Assembly (NCBI RefSeq): GCF_018408705.1
Contig: NZ_AP023420.1
Location: 1,426,001 to 1,490,000 of the forward strand
Length of the DNA: 64,000 nucleotides
From: Pusillibacter faecalis
GTDB lineage: Bacteria > Bacillota > Clostridia > Oscillospirales > Oscillospiraceae
Reading direction: 5' to 3'
Shown: in pieces, positions 1-9,549 of the stretch
Layout: each line of letters begins with the position of its first letter
How positions within the stretch are numbered: position 1 is the stretch's first letter
Notes under the pieces: generated by a model
Told to the model about the DNA's origin: nothing
What the model saw: the letters and a program-made list of their open reading frames with translations, nothing else
Databases searched by the model: none
Translations under genes and position numbers: made by a program

Positions 1-2
1 GG

Positions 3-815
3 GACGCCGACTTTGATATTTTAGGCCTCTCCGCCGCCGATTACCCGGATCTTCCGGAAGTGGAGGACGAATACTCCGTATCCCTGCCTCAAAAAACGCT
101 GCGGGCCATGATTGAAGAGGTGGCCTTCGCGGTTTCCACCAATGAGAGCCGCCCGGTGCACACCGGCGCTCTCTTTGAGATCAGCGACACGGGGCTCACC
201 ATGGTGGCGGTGGATGGATTCCGGCTTGCCATCCGGCGGGAGCCCCTGGAGAAAATGGAGGGCGGCGCGTTTTCCTTTGTGGCGCCCGGCTCCGCCCTCA
301 ACGAGGTGAAGGGCATTTGCGGGGATGTGGAAGACCTGGCTGCGGTGACCCTGGGCAAACGGCATATCCTCTTTGAGGTTGGCCAGACAGAGCTGATCTG
401 CCGCCGTCTGGAGGGGGAATTCCTGGACTATAAAAACGCCATTCCCCGCAAAAATCCCATTACGGTGATTGCGGATACCAAGGCCCTGATCGAGAGCATT
501 GACCGGGTGTCCGTGGTCATCTCCGACAAGCTGAAAAGCCCGGTCCGGTGCGTATTTGATCATGACAAGCTGATGCTCTCCGCCAGAACCGGCAACGGCG
601 AGGCGCGGGACGTCTGTTACCTCTCCGGAGACGGGGGCGGGCTGGAAATCGGCTTTAATAACCGGTATTTGATGGAGGCGTTGCGCTATGCTCCGGCGGA
701 TAGCGTGAAAATTGAGCTGAATACCGGAGTTTCTCCAGCGATTATTGTGCCGGTAGACGGCGAGGAAAACTTTCTTTACATGGTGCTGCCGGTGCGGCTG
801 AAGAGCGCGGAGTGA
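3..815 (+). CDS. dnaN: DNA polymerase III beta sliding clamp, 3' part
   Basis: The reading frame is already open at the left edge, so the true start lies upstream; about 270 C-terminal residues are visible, roughly domains II and III of a usual 365-380 residue clamp. The visible motifs include YPDLPEV at the domain boundary, the clamp-like segment [10 protein letters not shown], and the terminal MVLPVRL that closes the family. The protein forms a ring on DNA that tethers the replicative polymerase. It is followed one base later by yaaA and then recF, the standard Gram-positive order next to oriC, which supports the call strongly. Confidence 0.97.
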   Translation, partial: DADFDILGLSAADYPDLPEVEDEYSVSLPQKTLRAMIEEVAFAVSTNESRPVHTGALFEISDTGLTMVAVDGFRLAIRREPLEKMEGGAFSFVAPGSALNEVKGICGDVEDLAAVTLGKRHILFEVGQTELICRRLEGEFLDYKNAIPRKNPITVIADTKALIESIDRVSVVISDKLKSPVRCVFDHDKLMLSARTGNGEARDVCYLSGDGGGLEIGFNNRYLMEALRYAPADSVKIELNTGVSPAIIVPVDGEENFLYMVLPVRLKSAE

Positions 816-816
816 T

Positions 817-1032
817 ATGAAGACGATTCCTATTACAACAGAGTTTATCAAGCTCCAGGATTTGATGAAGCTTGCCAATGTGGTGGAAACCGGGGGCGAG
901 GCGAAAGAGCGGATTCAGGGCGGCGAGGTTTTGGTGAACGGCGAGGTTTGCACCATGCGGGGAAAGAAAATCCGTCCCGGTGATGACGTCTGCTTTGCCG
1001 GGAAGCATTACACGGTGAAATATGCAGATTGA
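817..1032 (+). CDS. yaaA: S4-domain RNA-binding protein YaaA
   Basis: This 71-residue protein consists almost entirely of an S4 fold, with the typical stretch [18 protein letters not shown] followed by a basic turn and IRPGD. It lies between dnaN and recF, starts one base after the dnaN stop and overlaps recF by 11 bases, as in Bacillus and Clostridia, where the gene is called yaaA or rlbA. It probably binds ribosomal RNA during large-subunit assembly; that role is known for relatives and is not visible here. The three genes are most likely translated from one message. Confidence 0.92.
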   Translation: MKTIPITTEFIKLQDLMKLANVVETGGEAKERIQGGEVLVNGEVCTMRGKKIRPGDDVCFAGKHYTVKYAD

Positions 1033-2137
1033 CACCCTGTATCTGGAATCCTTTCGGAATTATGAACAGCAGTTTCTGGAATTTGACCCTGCGTGCAACG
1101 TGATTTATGGGGAGAACGCCCAGGGCAAAACCAATCTCCTGGAGGCGTTGGCGTATCTCTCCTGCGGAAAATCCCCCAGAGCCAGGACGGACCGTGACAT
1201 GATCCGCTTTGGCGGGCAGGCGGCGGTCATGACGGCCGGGGTGTTTGTCAGGGAACGGGAGTTTCAGGTGCGGGCGGAGCTGAGCCGGGAGCGGCGGAGA
1301 AAGCTTCTGATCAATCAGGTGCCGGTAAAAACCGGCGCGGAGCTGAGCCGGGTCTATAACACGGTGTTTTTCTGTCCTGAGGACCTCCTTTTGATCCGGG
1401 AGGGGGCCGCCGCCAGACGGCGCTTTCTGGATGTCACCCTCTCCCAGCTGCGGCCAAGATACGCGGAGGCGCTTGCTCAATATCATCGGACGTATGAGCA
1501 CAAGACCCGGATTCTCCGGGATGCGGAGGAGCGGCCAGACCTGCTGGACACGCTGCCGGAGTTCAATGAGCGGCTGGTGAGATACGGTGCGGTGCTGATT
1601 CACTACCGCCATCAGTTCTCCCTGCGGCTGCGGGAATACGCGGCGCTGAACCACCGGGAGTGTTCTGGAGAGCGGGAGGAGTTGGAGATTCAATATGCGA
1701 CGGTTTCTACGGTTACAGATCCTGGCGCGGACCTTTCCGTGCTGATGAATCAGCTCCGGACCCATATGGAGTCCCACAGGGAGGCGGAGCGGGCTTCCCG
1801 GCTGTGCCTGTCCGGCCCTCATAAGGATGATCTCCTGGTCACGATTGACGGCCGGGACGCCAAGCAGTATGCCTCTCAGGGACAGACCCGGACTGCGGCT
1901 CTTTCCATGAAGCTGGCGGAACGGGAAATTTATAAAAATGTGGTGGGGGAATATCCGGTGCTGCTGTTGGATGATGTGCTCAGCGAGCTGGACCCCCGCC
2001 GGCAGGAATTCGTCCTCAACCGCATCGCGGGCGGGCAGGTGTTCATCACCTGCTGTGAGGACGACCGACTGCGGGAACTGCTGAAGGGAAAAGTCTTTCA
2101 TATTGAGCATGGAAGCGTTTCGGAGATGAACACGTGA
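1022..2137 (+). CDS. recF: DNA replication and repair protein RecF
   Basis: A 371-residue SMC-like ATPase of normal length for RecF, which loads RecA at single-strand gaps with RecO and RecR. The Walker A motif GENAQGKT lies near residue 31, the ABC signature LSGPHKDD near 262 and the Walker [13 protein letters not shown] near 315. The start overlaps the end of yaaA, giving translational coupling. The position directly after dnaN-yaaA is diagnostic. Confidence 0.97.
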   Translation: MQIDTLYLESFRNYEQQFLEFDPACNVIYGENAQGKTNLLEALAYLSCGKSPRARTDRDMIRFGGQAAVMTAGVFVREREFQVRAELSRERRRKLLINQVPVKTGAELSRVYNTVFFCPEDLLLIREGAAARRRFLDVTLSQLRPRYAEALAQYHRTYEHKTRILRDAEERPDLLDTLPEFNERLVRYGAVLIHYRHQFSLRLREYAALNHRECSGEREELEIQYATVSTVTDPGADLSVLMNQLRTHMESHREAERASRLCLSGPHKDDLLVTIDGRDAKQYASQGQTRTAALSMKLAEREIYKNVVGEYPVLLLDDVLSELDPRRQEFVLNRIAGGQVFITCCEDDRLRELLKGKVFHIEHGSVSEMNT

Positions 2138-2233
2138 GCAAGCGGAGGCGCCGGGAACCGCGCGTAAGCGCGTATGAAATCGCCGCGCCGTGAAAGCGGC
2201 GCTGTGAATGGAAGAGAGGAAGGGAGTGAGGCT

Positions 2234-2500
2234 TTGTATCTGCATCTTGGTCAGAATGAGGTGATTGCAGAGCACAGGATCATCGGCATTTTTGATCTGG
2301 ACAAGTGCAGCACCAGTAAACGGACCCGGGATTACCTGTCCGCCGCAGAGCGGGAAGGCGTGGTGCTGGATATCTCCGGTGATCTGCCCAAATCCTTTGT
2401 GATATGCGATCACCCCTATCACCGGCAGATCGTCTATCTCAGTCAGCTGAACCCCTCCACCCTGAAAAATCGGGCGGAGAGCGGCAGGCTGGAGCTGTAA
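2234..2500 (+). CDS. remB: RemB/YaaB family regulator (DUF370)
   Basis: An 88-residue protein that begins YLHLGQNEVI and has the DUF370 core IIGIFDLDKCSTSKRTRDYL. The family contains the Bacillus matrix regulators RemA and RemB; YaaB/RemB sits at this same place between recF and gyrB. The start is placed at the TTG at 2234 because an AGGAAGGGA site precedes it and because family members start directly with the MYIHLG-like motif; an in-frame ATG at 2174 would add 20 residues unlike the family. Relatives bind DNA and control matrix genes; the target here is unknown. Confidence 0.85.
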   Translation: MYLHLGQNEVIAEHRIIGIFDLDKCSTSKRTRDYLSAAEREGVVLDISGDLPKSFVICDHPYHRQIVYLSQLNPSTLKNRAESGRLEL

Positions 2501-2566
2501 CAGCCTGGGGCTGTTTGGAAATACCGGACAGCAGGCGGAAAACCAGACTTGCAAGGGGGCGTTTCG

Positions 2567-2884
2567 ATGCTGATTCTGGATTTCTTTCATTCCATTCGGA
2601 CATTTTACGCCTGGGTGTTCCCGCTGAATATGATGGTGATTGCCAGCATGCTGGCGGGTCTGACTGTGGGACTCCTGCCACGGCGGGGGGCTTGGACTCG
2701 GCGGATCTCCGCTGGGATTTGTGCTTGTATTCTGCTGGCCGCGGAAATTGTGTCCTATCTGTACAACTCGGAAGCTTTGATGTTTGTTGCGATCTGCGGC
2801 TGGTTTGCGGAGGCCGCATTGTTGAGCTGTGCAGTGGGTACGGCGGCTCGCCTGATTTGGGAGAAGCGCAGAAACAAGTTTTGA
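2567..2884 (+). CDS. small membrane protein, function unknown
   Basis: A 105-residue protein with about three hydrophobic segments (roughly residues 15-37, 42-62 and 72-92) and a basic tail, WEKRRNKF. I do not recognise the family. The ATG at 2567 has the ribosome site AGGGGG nine bases upstream and is preferred to the TTG at 2549. It lies between remB and gyrB, probably within the same transcription unit. Confidence 0.65.
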   Translation: MLILDFFHSIRTFYAWVFPLNMMVIASMLAGLTVGLLPRRGAWTRRISAGICACILLAAEIVSYLYNSEALMFVAICGWFAEAALLSCAVGTAARLIWEKRRNKF

Positions 2885-2915
2885 CTGGACTTACGTTTTC
2901 AGGGCAAGGAGAAAC

Positions 2916-2937
2916 GGGCCGGAAAGGGCTCCGGCCC
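2916..2937 (+). terminator. GC-rich hairpin upstream of gyrB
   Basis: A perfect 7-bp stem, GGGCCGG/CCGGCCC, with an 8-base loop lies between the small membrane protein and gyrB. There is no clean T-tract after it, so it may be a weak terminator, an attenuator or an RNA-processing site in the gyrB leader. Confidence 0.35.
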
Positions 2938-2987
2938 GGCTCTTCTTGCCTTGCGCCGGGGAGGATTCCCCTGAAAGGAGAAATGAC

Positions 2988-4937
2988 ATGGCAGAAAATG
3001 AACTGTTGCATTCTACTGCGGTAGACACGCAAAATGAATATGACGCCTCGGAAATTCAGGTGCTGGAGGGGTTGGAGGCTGTCCGGAAACGGCCGGGTAT
3101 GTATATCGGCTCTACCTCCACATCGGGTCTTCACCATCTGGTCTATGAAATTGTGGACAACGCCATTGACGAGGCGCTTGCCGGCTATTGTACGGATATC
3201 CTGGTGCAGATCAACGCGGATAATACCATCACGGTGGTGGACAACGGCCGGGGCATTCCTGTGGATATTCAGGCCCAGACGGGCAAGCCCGCTCTGGAAG
3301 TGGTGTATACCGTGCTCCACGCCGGCGGAAAATTCGGCGGCGGGGGCTATAAGGTATCCGGCGGACTGCACGGCGTGGGCGCATCGGTGGTGAACGCCTT
3401 GAGCGAATGGCTGACCGTGCAGGTCCACCGGGATGGAAAGATCTATGAGATGAAATTCTCCCGGGGCCATGTCACTCAGGAGATGACTGTGGTGGGCACC
3501 ACCGACCACACCGGCACCACCGTGACTTTCAAGCCGGACTCGGAGATGTTCGAGGACACAGTCTACAACTACGAGACACTGCACACCCGGATGCGGGAGG
3601 AGGCATTCTTAAACGCGGGGCTGCGGATTCGGACTGTGGACCTGCGTCCCGGTCAGGAGCAGGAGGATGCCATGTGCTACGCCGGCGGCATCCGGGAGTT
3701 TGTCACCTGGCTGAACCGCACGAAGGACGCGCTTCATGAGAGCGTCATCTACATGGCCGGACAGCGGGAGGACTCCGTGGCGGAAGTGGCCATGCAGTAT
3801 AACTCCAGCTATAACGAGACCATTCTCTCCTTTGCCAACAACGTCCATACCCCGGAGGGCGGCATGCATGAGGAGGGCTTCAAGCGCGCGCTGACGAATG
3901 TATTGAACGCCTATGGCCGGAAAATCAAGATGCTCAAGGACGAGGACAAAATCTCCGGCGAGGACTGCCGGGAGGGCCTCACCTGCGTGATCTCCGTGAA
4001 GCTGACAGACGCCCAGTTTGAGGGACAGACAAAGGCGAAGCTTGGCAACAGCGAAATCCGGACGTTGGTGAACACGATTGTCTCGGAAAAGCTGGAGACC
4101 TTCCTGGAGGAAAATCCCCAGGTGGGGCGGATGATTCTGGACAAGGCTCTCACCGCCAGCCGCGCCCGGGAGGCGGCCAAAAAGGCACGGGAATCCATCC
4201 GGCGCAAAACCGCCCTGGGCGGGGCCGCCATGCCGGATAAGCTCCGGGACTGCAACGAGAACAACCCCGAGCTTACCGAGCTCTATATCGTCGAGGGTGA
4301 CTCCGCCGGCGGCTCCGCCACCCAGGGGCGGGACTCCCGGTTTCAGGCGATCCTCCCCCTGTGGGGCAAGATGCTGAATGTGGAAAAGGCTCGAGCGGAC
4401 AAGGTCTATGGCAACGACAAGCTTCAGCCGGTGATCACGGCTCTGGGCGCCGGCATCGGGGAGGAGTTCGACCTCTCCAAGCTCCGCTACCACAAGGTTA
4501 TCATCATGGCGGATGCGGATGTGGACGGCTCCCACATCCGGACGCTCCTTTTGACGTTCTTCTTCCGCTTTATGCGGCCTCTCATTGAGCACGGGTATGT
4601 CTACTCCGCGGTGCCGCCCCTCTATAAGCTGGTGCGGGGCAAGACCACCCGGGTGGCGTTTTCCGACGAAGAGCGGGATGCGGTCTCCGCCGAGATGCGG
4701 GGGGACAACCCCAATACCAAGGTGGTGATCAGCCGCTTCAAGGGCCTGGGCGAGATGGACTACCACGAGCTGTGGGAGACCACCATGGACCCGGAGCGCC
4801 GCACGCTGCGGCGCATTACGCTGGATGACGCTGTGGCGGCGGACGAGGTGTTCACCGTTTTAATGGGCGAAAAGGTGGAGCCCCGGAAGGAATTTATTGA
4901 AAAGAACGCCCAGTACGCCGTCAATCTGGACTATTAA
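2988..4937 (+). CDS. gyrB: DNA gyrase subunit B
   Basis: A 649-residue type II topoisomerase ATPase subunit. The GHKL ATPase motifs are [10 protein letters not shown] (near residue 54), DNGRGIPVD and GGLHGVGAS (near 124). The TOPRIM motifs are EGDSAGGSA (near 436) and DADVDGSH (near 509), followed by the C-terminal RFKGLGEM block. The start at 2988 follows GAAAGGAG; the open frame upstream has no better site. gyrA follows after 15 bases, so the two subunits are co-expressed and form the A2B2 gyrase that introduces negative supercoils. Confidence 0.98.
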   Translation: MAENELLHSTAVDTQNEYDASEIQVLEGLEAVRKRPGMYIGSTSTSGLHHLVYEIVDNAIDEALAGYCTDILVQINADNTITVVDNGRGIPVDIQAQTGKPALEVVYTVLHAGGKFGGGGYKVSGGLHGVGASVVNALSEWLTVQVHRDGKIYEMKFSRGHVTQEMTVVGTTDHTGTTVTFKPDSEMFEDTVYNYETLHTRMREEAFLNAGLRIRTVDLRPGQEQEDAMCYAGGIREFVTWLNRTKDALHESVIYMAGQREDSVAEVAMQYNSSYNETILSFANNVHTPEGGMHEEGFKRALTNVLNAYGRKIKMLKDEDKISGEDCREGLTCVISVKLTDAQFEGQTKAKLGNSEIRTLVNTIVSEKLETFLEENPQVGRMILDKALTASRAREAAKKARESIRRKTALGGAAMPDKLRDCNENNPELTELYIVEGDSAGGSATQGRDSRFQAILPLWGKMLNVEKARADKVYGNDKLQPVITALGAGIGEEFDLSKLRYHKVIIMADADVDGSHIRTLLLTFFFRFMRPLIEHGYVYSAVPPLYKLVRGKTTRVAFSDEERDAVSAEMRGDNPNTKVVISRFKGLGEMDYHELWETTMDPERRTLRRITLDDAVAADEVFTVLMGEKVEPRKEFIEKNAQYAVNLDY

Positions 4938-4952
4938 AGGAGGGATGCCGAT

Positions 4953-7451
4953 ATGAGTAAGAAACCCCAATACGATCCTGAGGAAATCCGGTATCCCGAT
5001 CAGAAGATTGAGATCTCCCCGCTGGTTCCCGAGATGGAGAAATCCTATATTGAATACGCCATGAGCGTCATTGTGGGCCGGGCCCTGCCGGATGTGCGGG
5101 ACGGGCTGAAGCCGGTGCACCGCCGGATTCTCTACGCCATGTATGAAGACGGCCTCACGGTGGATAAGCCCTTCAAGAAATCCGCCACGTGCGTGGGCGA
5201 TGTGCTGGGCCGCTACCACCCCCACGGAGACGCCTCGGTTTACGACGCCCTGGTGCGTCTTGCCCAGGATTTTTCCATGCGCTATCCCCTGATCAACGGC
5301 CACGGTAACTTCGGCTCTGTGGACGGCGATCCCCCGGCGGCCTACCGGTACACGGAGGCCAGGCTTTCCAAGCTCTCTGACGAGATGCTCCGGGACATTG
5401 ACAAGGAAACCGTGGACTGGGACCCCAACTTTGACGAGACCCGGAAGGAGCCGCGGGTTCTTCCCTGCCGCTTCCCGAATCTGCTGGTAAACGGCTCCAG
5501 CGGCATCGCCGTGGGCATGGCCACCAATATCCCGCCTCACAACCTGCGGGAGGTGATTGGCGCGTGCATCTGCGTGCTGGACGATCCCAATGCCACCCTC
5601 TCTGACCTGATGCAGCACGTGAAAGGGCCGGACTTCCCCACCCATGGCATCATCATGGGCAGAAGCGGCATCCGGGCGGCCTATGCAACCGGCCGGGGCC
5701 GGGTGGTCATCCGGGCCCGCCACGAGTTTGAGGAATTTGGAAATAACCGTACCCGCATCATCATCACCGAGATTCCCTACCAGGTCAATAAGCGGATGCT
5801 CATTAAGAGCATGGCGGATCAGGTGGAGGACAAGCGGCTGGACGGCATCTCCGATATCCGGGACGAGTCCGACCGCAACGGCATGCGGATTGTGATCGAG
5901 CTCAAGCGGGACGCCAACCCCCAGGTGGTGCTCAACCGCCTCTTCAGCCAGACCCAGCTCCAAACGACCTTTGCCATCAACATGCTGGCCCTGGTGAACA
6001 ACCAGTCCCAGCCCCGGATTCTCTCTCTGCGGCACATCATTGACGAGTATCTCAGCTTTCAGGAGGAAGTGATCGTCCGCCGGACGAAATATGACCTGCG
6101 CAAGGCTCAGGAGCGGGCCCACCTGCTGGAAGGACTGCTGATTGCCCAGGACAACATCGACGAGGTTATCAAAATTATCCGCAGCAGCTATGACAACGCC
6201 AAGGAAAACCTGATGGCCCGCTTTGGCCTGGACGATGTGCAGGCCCAGGCGATCTGCGACATGCGCCTGATCGCCCTGCAGGGGTTGAACCGGGAGAAGC
6301 TGGAAGCGGAGTACCAGGAGCTGGAGGAGCGGATTGCCTATTACCAGCGGATTTTGTCCGACGATGGGCTGGTCCGCCAGATTTTGAAGGAAGAGCTGCA
6401 GGCCATCAGCGACAAGTACGGTGACGACCGGGTGACGGAAATTCAGGAGGTGGAGGACGAGATTGATATCGAGGACCTCATTGAGGAGGAGCAGTGCGTC
6501 TTCACCCTGACTCAGGCCGGCTACATCAAGCGCACACCGGTGAGCGAGTATACAGCCCAGTCCAAGGGCGGCATGGGGAAAAAGGGTATCACCACCCGGG
6601 AAGAGGACTATGTGGTGGATGTGTTCACCGCCTCCACCCATGACCACATCCTGTTCTTTACCGACACCGGCAAGGCGTACCGGAAGAAGGGCTATCAGAT
6701 TCCCGAGTCCGGCAAGGCTGCCAAGGGCACCAACATTGTGAACATCTTGCAGGTGGAGCAGGGCGAGCGGATTCAGGCCATGATCCATACCCGGGACATT
6801 GAGCACGACGAGAGCCGGTACCTGGTGATGGTGACTCGGAACGGAACCGTGAAGCGCCTGCCGGTTGGGACGCTGCGGAATCTCCGGAATAACGGCATCC
6901 GGGCCCTGCGGATGGACGAGGGCGATCAGCTCATCACTGTGCGGGAGACCGACGGGGCGCAGAAGATTCTCATCGCAACCCATGATGGACAGGCGGTCTG
7001 CTTTGACGAAAACGACGTGCGGCCCATGGGCCGGGAGGCTGTGGGCGTTCGGGGCATCCGCCTCCGGGACGGCGACTATGTGGTGGGCGCGGCCCGGGCA
7101 AAGCCAGGCTATCAAGTCCTCTCCATCACGGAGAAGGGCTACGGCAAGCGGACCCCTGTGGAGGAGTACCGGATCACCAACCGGGGCGGCCTTGGCATTC
7201 GGAACTACATGGTGACCGACAAAACCGGACCGGTGATCGGCATCAAGGTGGTGGACGGCAGCGAGGATTTGCTGCTGGTGACCCAGGCGGGCATCTTAAT
7301 TCGCACGCCGGTTGAAAACATCAAGGAGACCTCCAACCGGGCCACCCAGGGCGTGATCGTCATGCGGTTCAAGGAAGAGGGAGATCAAGTGATTTCCATG
7401 GCCCTGACAGACAGGGAGGATACCCAGCTCCCGGAGACCACGGAGGCATAA
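4953..7451 (+). CDS. gyrA: DNA gyrase subunit A
   Basis: An 832-residue breakage-reunion subunit. The quinolone-interaction segment [14 protein letters not shown] lies near residue 89 and the catalytic tyrosine is in RYTEARL near residue 133. The C-terminal third has the repeated blades of the DNA-wrapping propeller, with a degenerate GyrA box [10 protein letters not shown]. An AAAGGAGGG site precedes the ATG. The residue equivalent to E. coli Ser83 is Ala here, with Ser at the next position. Confidence 0.98.
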   Translation: MSKKPQYDPEEIRYPDQKIEISPLVPEMEKSYIEYAMSVIVGRALPDVRDGLKPVHRRILYAMYEDGLTVDKPFKKSATCVGDVLGRYHPHGDASVYDALVRLAQDFSMRYPLINGHGNFGSVDGDPPAAYRYTEARLSKLSDEMLRDIDKETVDWDPNFDETRKEPRVLPCRFPNLLVNGSSGIAVGMATNIPPHNLREVIGACICVLDDPNATLSDLMQHVKGPDFPTHGIIMGRSGIRAAYATGRGRVVIRARHEFEEFGNNRTRIIITEIPYQVNKRMLIKSMADQVEDKRLDGISDIRDESDRNGMRIVIELKRDANPQVVLNRLFSQTQLQTTFAINMLALVNNQSQPRILSLRHIIDEYLSFQEEVIVRRTKYDLRKAQERAHLLEGLLIAQDNIDEVIKIIRSSYDNAKENLMARFGLDDVQAQAICDMRLIALQGLNREKLEAEYQELEERIAYYQRILSDDGLVRQILKEELQAISDKYGDDRVTEIQEVEDEIDIEDLIEEEQCVFTLTQAGYIKRTPVSEYTAQSKGGMGKKGITTREEDYVVDVFTASTHDHILFFTDTGKAYRKKGYQIPESGKAAKGTNIVNILQVEQGERIQAMIHTRDIEHDESRYLVMVTRNGTVKRLPVGTLRNLRNNGIRALRMDEGDQLITVRETDGAQKILIATHDGQAVCFDENDVRPMGREAVGVRGIRLRDGDYVVGAARAKPGYQVLSITEKGYGKRTPVEEYRITNRGGLGIRNYMVTDKTGPVIGIKVVDGSEDLLLVTQAGILIRTPVENIKETSNRATQGVIVMRFKEEGDQVISMALTDREDTQLPETTEA

Positions 7452-7480
7452 ATGAAGAATGAGAGCGTGACATCACGCTC

Positions 7481-7711
7481 TCATTCTTTGAATTCAAACA
7501 GCTTGTACAGGGGGATTTTCAGGGCCGCGGCAATGTCTATCAGGGTATCGAGGCTGCAAGAACTGACGCCCGTTTCTACACGCTGAATAAAGGCCCGGCT
7601 GACTCCGTTTTCACCACAGAGGTCTGCAAGCTGTTGCTGTGTCAGCCGCTGTTCTTTGCGGTAGTAGAGAATATTCAGGCCAATTTTAATCCACTCTTTG
7701 TAATGCCGCAT
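7481..7711 (-). CDS. XRE-family helix-turn-helix regulator
   Basis: A 76-residue single-domain DNA-binding protein. The HTH reads LTQQQLADLCGENGVSRAFI and then VETG, spanning about residues 23-47, followed by a short helical tail ending KLFEFKE. The ATG at 7711 is used; a TTG two codons upstream (7717) is better spaced from the GAGGTG ribosome site and could be the real start. It is divergent from the RNase HI gene and sits about 90 bases from that gene's promoter, so it may regulate it or itself. Confidence 0.8.
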   Translation of the reverse strand: MRHYKEWIKIGLNILYYRKEQRLTQQQLADLCGENGVSRAFIQRVETGVSSCSLDTLIDIAAALKIPLYKLFEFKE

Positions 7712-7798
7712 ATCCAAAACGCAACACCTCAAAGAAAGTGTAGTCAAAATCCATCTGTTCATATACACCCACATGATTTTTATTTGATAATTAATAGT

Positions 7799-7827
7799 TT
7801 GCAAATAGAGACACACAATGATAAAAT
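7799..7827 (+). promoter_or_regulatory. sigma-A-type promoter before extended RNase HI frame
   Basis: TTGCAA, a 17-base spacer, then TAAAAT. Transcription would begin near 7834, just ahead of a GAGGTGG ribosome site and the ATG at 7845, and well upstream of the canonical RNase HI start at 8040. Confidence 0.7.
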
Positions 7828-7844
7828 ACCATCTGTGAGGTGGT

Positions 7845-8477
7845 ATGATGGAGTGTGTGCTCTTGATTGCAGGGGGTCTCTTCACCGCGGCTTTGACGTA
7901 TGTGGGATTCTGCGCAGCGATCATGGCGGTGCTCCATAGCCCCGCCTGGAGTGTCCGAGGCTCAGCCGATCAAGATTTTTACGATCTTCTGTGCGCCCCT
8001 GCGCGGGGGCTGAAACTGATAAAAAGGAAACGGAAACCGATGAAACAAGTCACCATCTATACCGACGGCGCCTGCTCCGGCAATCCCGGGCCCGGCGGCT
8101 GGGGCGCCATCTTACTGTACGGCGCCCACAAAAAGGAGCTCTCCGGCGGCGCGCCGGACACCACCAACAACCGCATGGAGCTCACCGCGGTCATTGAGGC
8201 GCTCTCCATGCTGAAGGAGCCCTGCGTGGTGGAGCTGTGGTCGGACTCCAAATACGTCATTGACGGACTCTCCAAGGGCTGGGCCAAGGGGTGGAGGGCT
8301 CGGGGCTGGGTGAAAAGCGACAAAAAGCCGGCGCTGAACCCAGACCTCTGGGAGCGGCTTTTGGAGCTGGAGGAATGCCACACCCTCCGTTACCACTGGG
8401 TCAAGGGCCATGCGGAGAATCCATATAACAACCGCTGTGATGAGCTGGCGGTGGCGGAGAGCCGGAAGTACAAGTAG
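7845..8477 (+). CDS. rnhA: ribonuclease HI with N-terminal hydrophobic extension
   Basis: Residues 66-210 (from 8040) are a complete 145-residue RNase HI, which cuts the RNA of RNA-DNA hybrids. Its catalytic acidic residues are visible in [15 protein letters not shown], the Glu of NNRMELTAV, the Asp of LWSDSKYV and the Asp of NNRCDELA. In the same frame upstream is a 65-residue extension with a transmembrane-like stretch (about residues 4-30) and a basic run KLIKRKRKP at the junction. A promoter and a GAGGTGG site lie directly before the ATG at 7845, while an AAGGAAA site also precedes 8040, so both starts are plausible. The enzyme call is certain; the extended form is an inference. Confidence 0.8.
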   Translation: MMECVLLIAGGLFTAALTYVGFCAAIMAVLHSPAWSVRGSADQDFYDLLCAPARGLKLIKRKRKPMKQVTIYTDGACSGNPGPGGWGAILLYGAHKKELSGGAPDTTNNRMELTAVIEALSMLKEPCVVELWSDSKYVIDGLSKGWAKGWRARGWVKSDKKPALNPDLWERLLELEECHTLRYHWVKGHAENPYNNRCDELAVAESRKYK

Positions 8478-8832
8478 ACCGCCGCAGCGCGGCGGCGTGA
8501 AGAGCGGCCTTAGCCCCGGCGGGCTCTGCCTGGCAGCTGGCCCGCATTGCGGGACATCCATATCACAACGGCAGTGACAAGCTGACGGAGATACCCCCGG
8601 AATCGATGTGTGGAATGCATCAGGACCCCGGCGCTGTGCCTGACGCGGGCAGCGGGTCCGGAGGGGCACGAATTCTGAGGAACATGAGGAGCCCGGGAAA
8701 CATTCACAAACTGTTTACATAAAAAACATAGTTTTGCAAAAATTATTGGGTATCTTAATCATCAAGCAAAGGGTCCTCCCAACCCGATGCGTTTTCTCCC
8801 TCCTAAAACACACACACAGAGAGCGGACCGCG
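8478..8832. other. intergenic region after RNase HI
   Basis: About 355 bases between convergent genes. A perfect hairpin CCGCCGC-agc-GCGGCGG (8479-8495) directly follows the RNase HI stop but lacks a T-tract. The stretch 8700-8760 is A+T rich. The rest shows no gene. Confidence 0.5.
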
Positions 8833-8853
8833 TCAGCGGTCCGCTCTCTGTGT
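8814..8853 (-). terminator. terminator hairpin overlapping the msrA stop
   Basis: A perfect 18-bp stem (8814-8831 with 8836-8853) and a four-base loop that begins two bases before the msrA stop codon. Downstream on the minus strand is a GT-rich run ending in TTTTA. It can serve both strands. Confidence 0.75.
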
Positions 8854-9405
8854 TCTCTCTAAATATTCTCGCAGGATGACCTTGGCCGGCCGGTCATAGA
8901 CGGGAACGGGGCACTGAGACAGCGCGGAAATTTTGGACAGCGAAATATGGCAGTATCCGCCTGGATGTTTTTCCAGATACCGCTGGTGCGGTTCCTCCGC
9001 CGGGTAAAAGCTGAGGAGCGGCCCGCTCTCCACCTCAAAGCAGTCCAGGGCAGCGGCCTCTATGTCAAACATTCTTCGGACCACCGCCTCCTGTTCCGGG
9101 GATGTCCAGTATACGCCGGTCTGATACTGGGTTCCAAAGTCCATCCCCTGCCGGTTGGGAGTCTCCGGGTCGATGACGGCAAAAAAGGCGAACAGCAGAT
9201 GCTCCAGCGGGACCACCGCTGGGTCATAGACAACCTGTACGGTCTCCCGAAAGCCTGTGACGCCGGTGCAGACAGCGGCGTAATGGGCGTGTTCGGGACA
9301 GTCTCCATTGGCATAGCCCGGAGTCACCTCTGCCACACCGGGCAGCTGCCGGTACAAATGCTCCATGCCCCAGAAGCAGCCGCCGGCAAAATAGATGGTT
9401 TCCAT
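8833..9405 (-). CDS. msrA: peptide-methionine (S)-S-oxide reductase
   Basis: A 190-residue MsrA that reduces methionine-S-sulfoxide in proteins. The catalytic motif GGCFWGMEH is at residues 8-16, followed by GYANGD, the HAEAV-equivalent region and the substrate-pocket segment FGTQYQTGVY. An AGGGAGGTG site precedes the ATG. It is a single-domain MsrA; no MsrB is fused or adjacent. The last codons lie inside the terminator stem. Confidence 0.95.
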   Translation of the reverse strand: METIYFAGGCFWGMEHLYRQLPGVAEVTPGYANGDCPEHAHYAAVCTGVTGFRETVQVVYDPAVVPLEHLLFAFFAVIDPETPNRQGMDFGTQYQTGVYWTSPEQEAVVRRMFDIEAAALDCFEVESGPLLSFYPAEEPHQRYLEKHPGGYCHISLSKISALSQCPVPVYDRPAKVILREYLERTQRADR

Positions 9406-9425
9406 ATAGCACCTCCCTGTTTCCG

Positions 9426-9454
9426 ATCATAACAGAGGACGGAGAAAGAAGCAA
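9426..9454 (-). promoter_or_regulatory. msrA promoter
   Basis: On the minus strand TTGCTT, 17 bases, TATGAT, ending about 20 bases before the msrA start. Confidence 0.65.
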
Positions 9455-9489
9455 GCATCAGCCTCTTTGCGGATTGGCGGGGAGGTCTC

Positions 9490-9518
9490 TTGTCAATCCG
9501 GGACGCCAGGTGTAAAAT
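9490..9518 (+). promoter_or_regulatory. nadE promoter
   Basis: TTGTCA, 17 bases, TAAAAT, about 30 bases before the nadE start and divergent from the msrA promoter. Confidence 0.7.
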
Positions 9519-9549
9519 AGGAATCATGAAAACAAAGGAGGTCCTTTTG

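Noticed and set aside
848..2590. 580-codon open frame on the minus strand
   Set aside because: It lies antisense to yaaA, recF and remB, has no ribosome site, and its product matches nothing; it is a by-product of G+C-rich codon use.
4860..7115. 751-codon minus-strand frame
   Set aside because: Antisense shadow of gyrA, with a His/Leu/Gly-rich product typical of reverse-frame translation.
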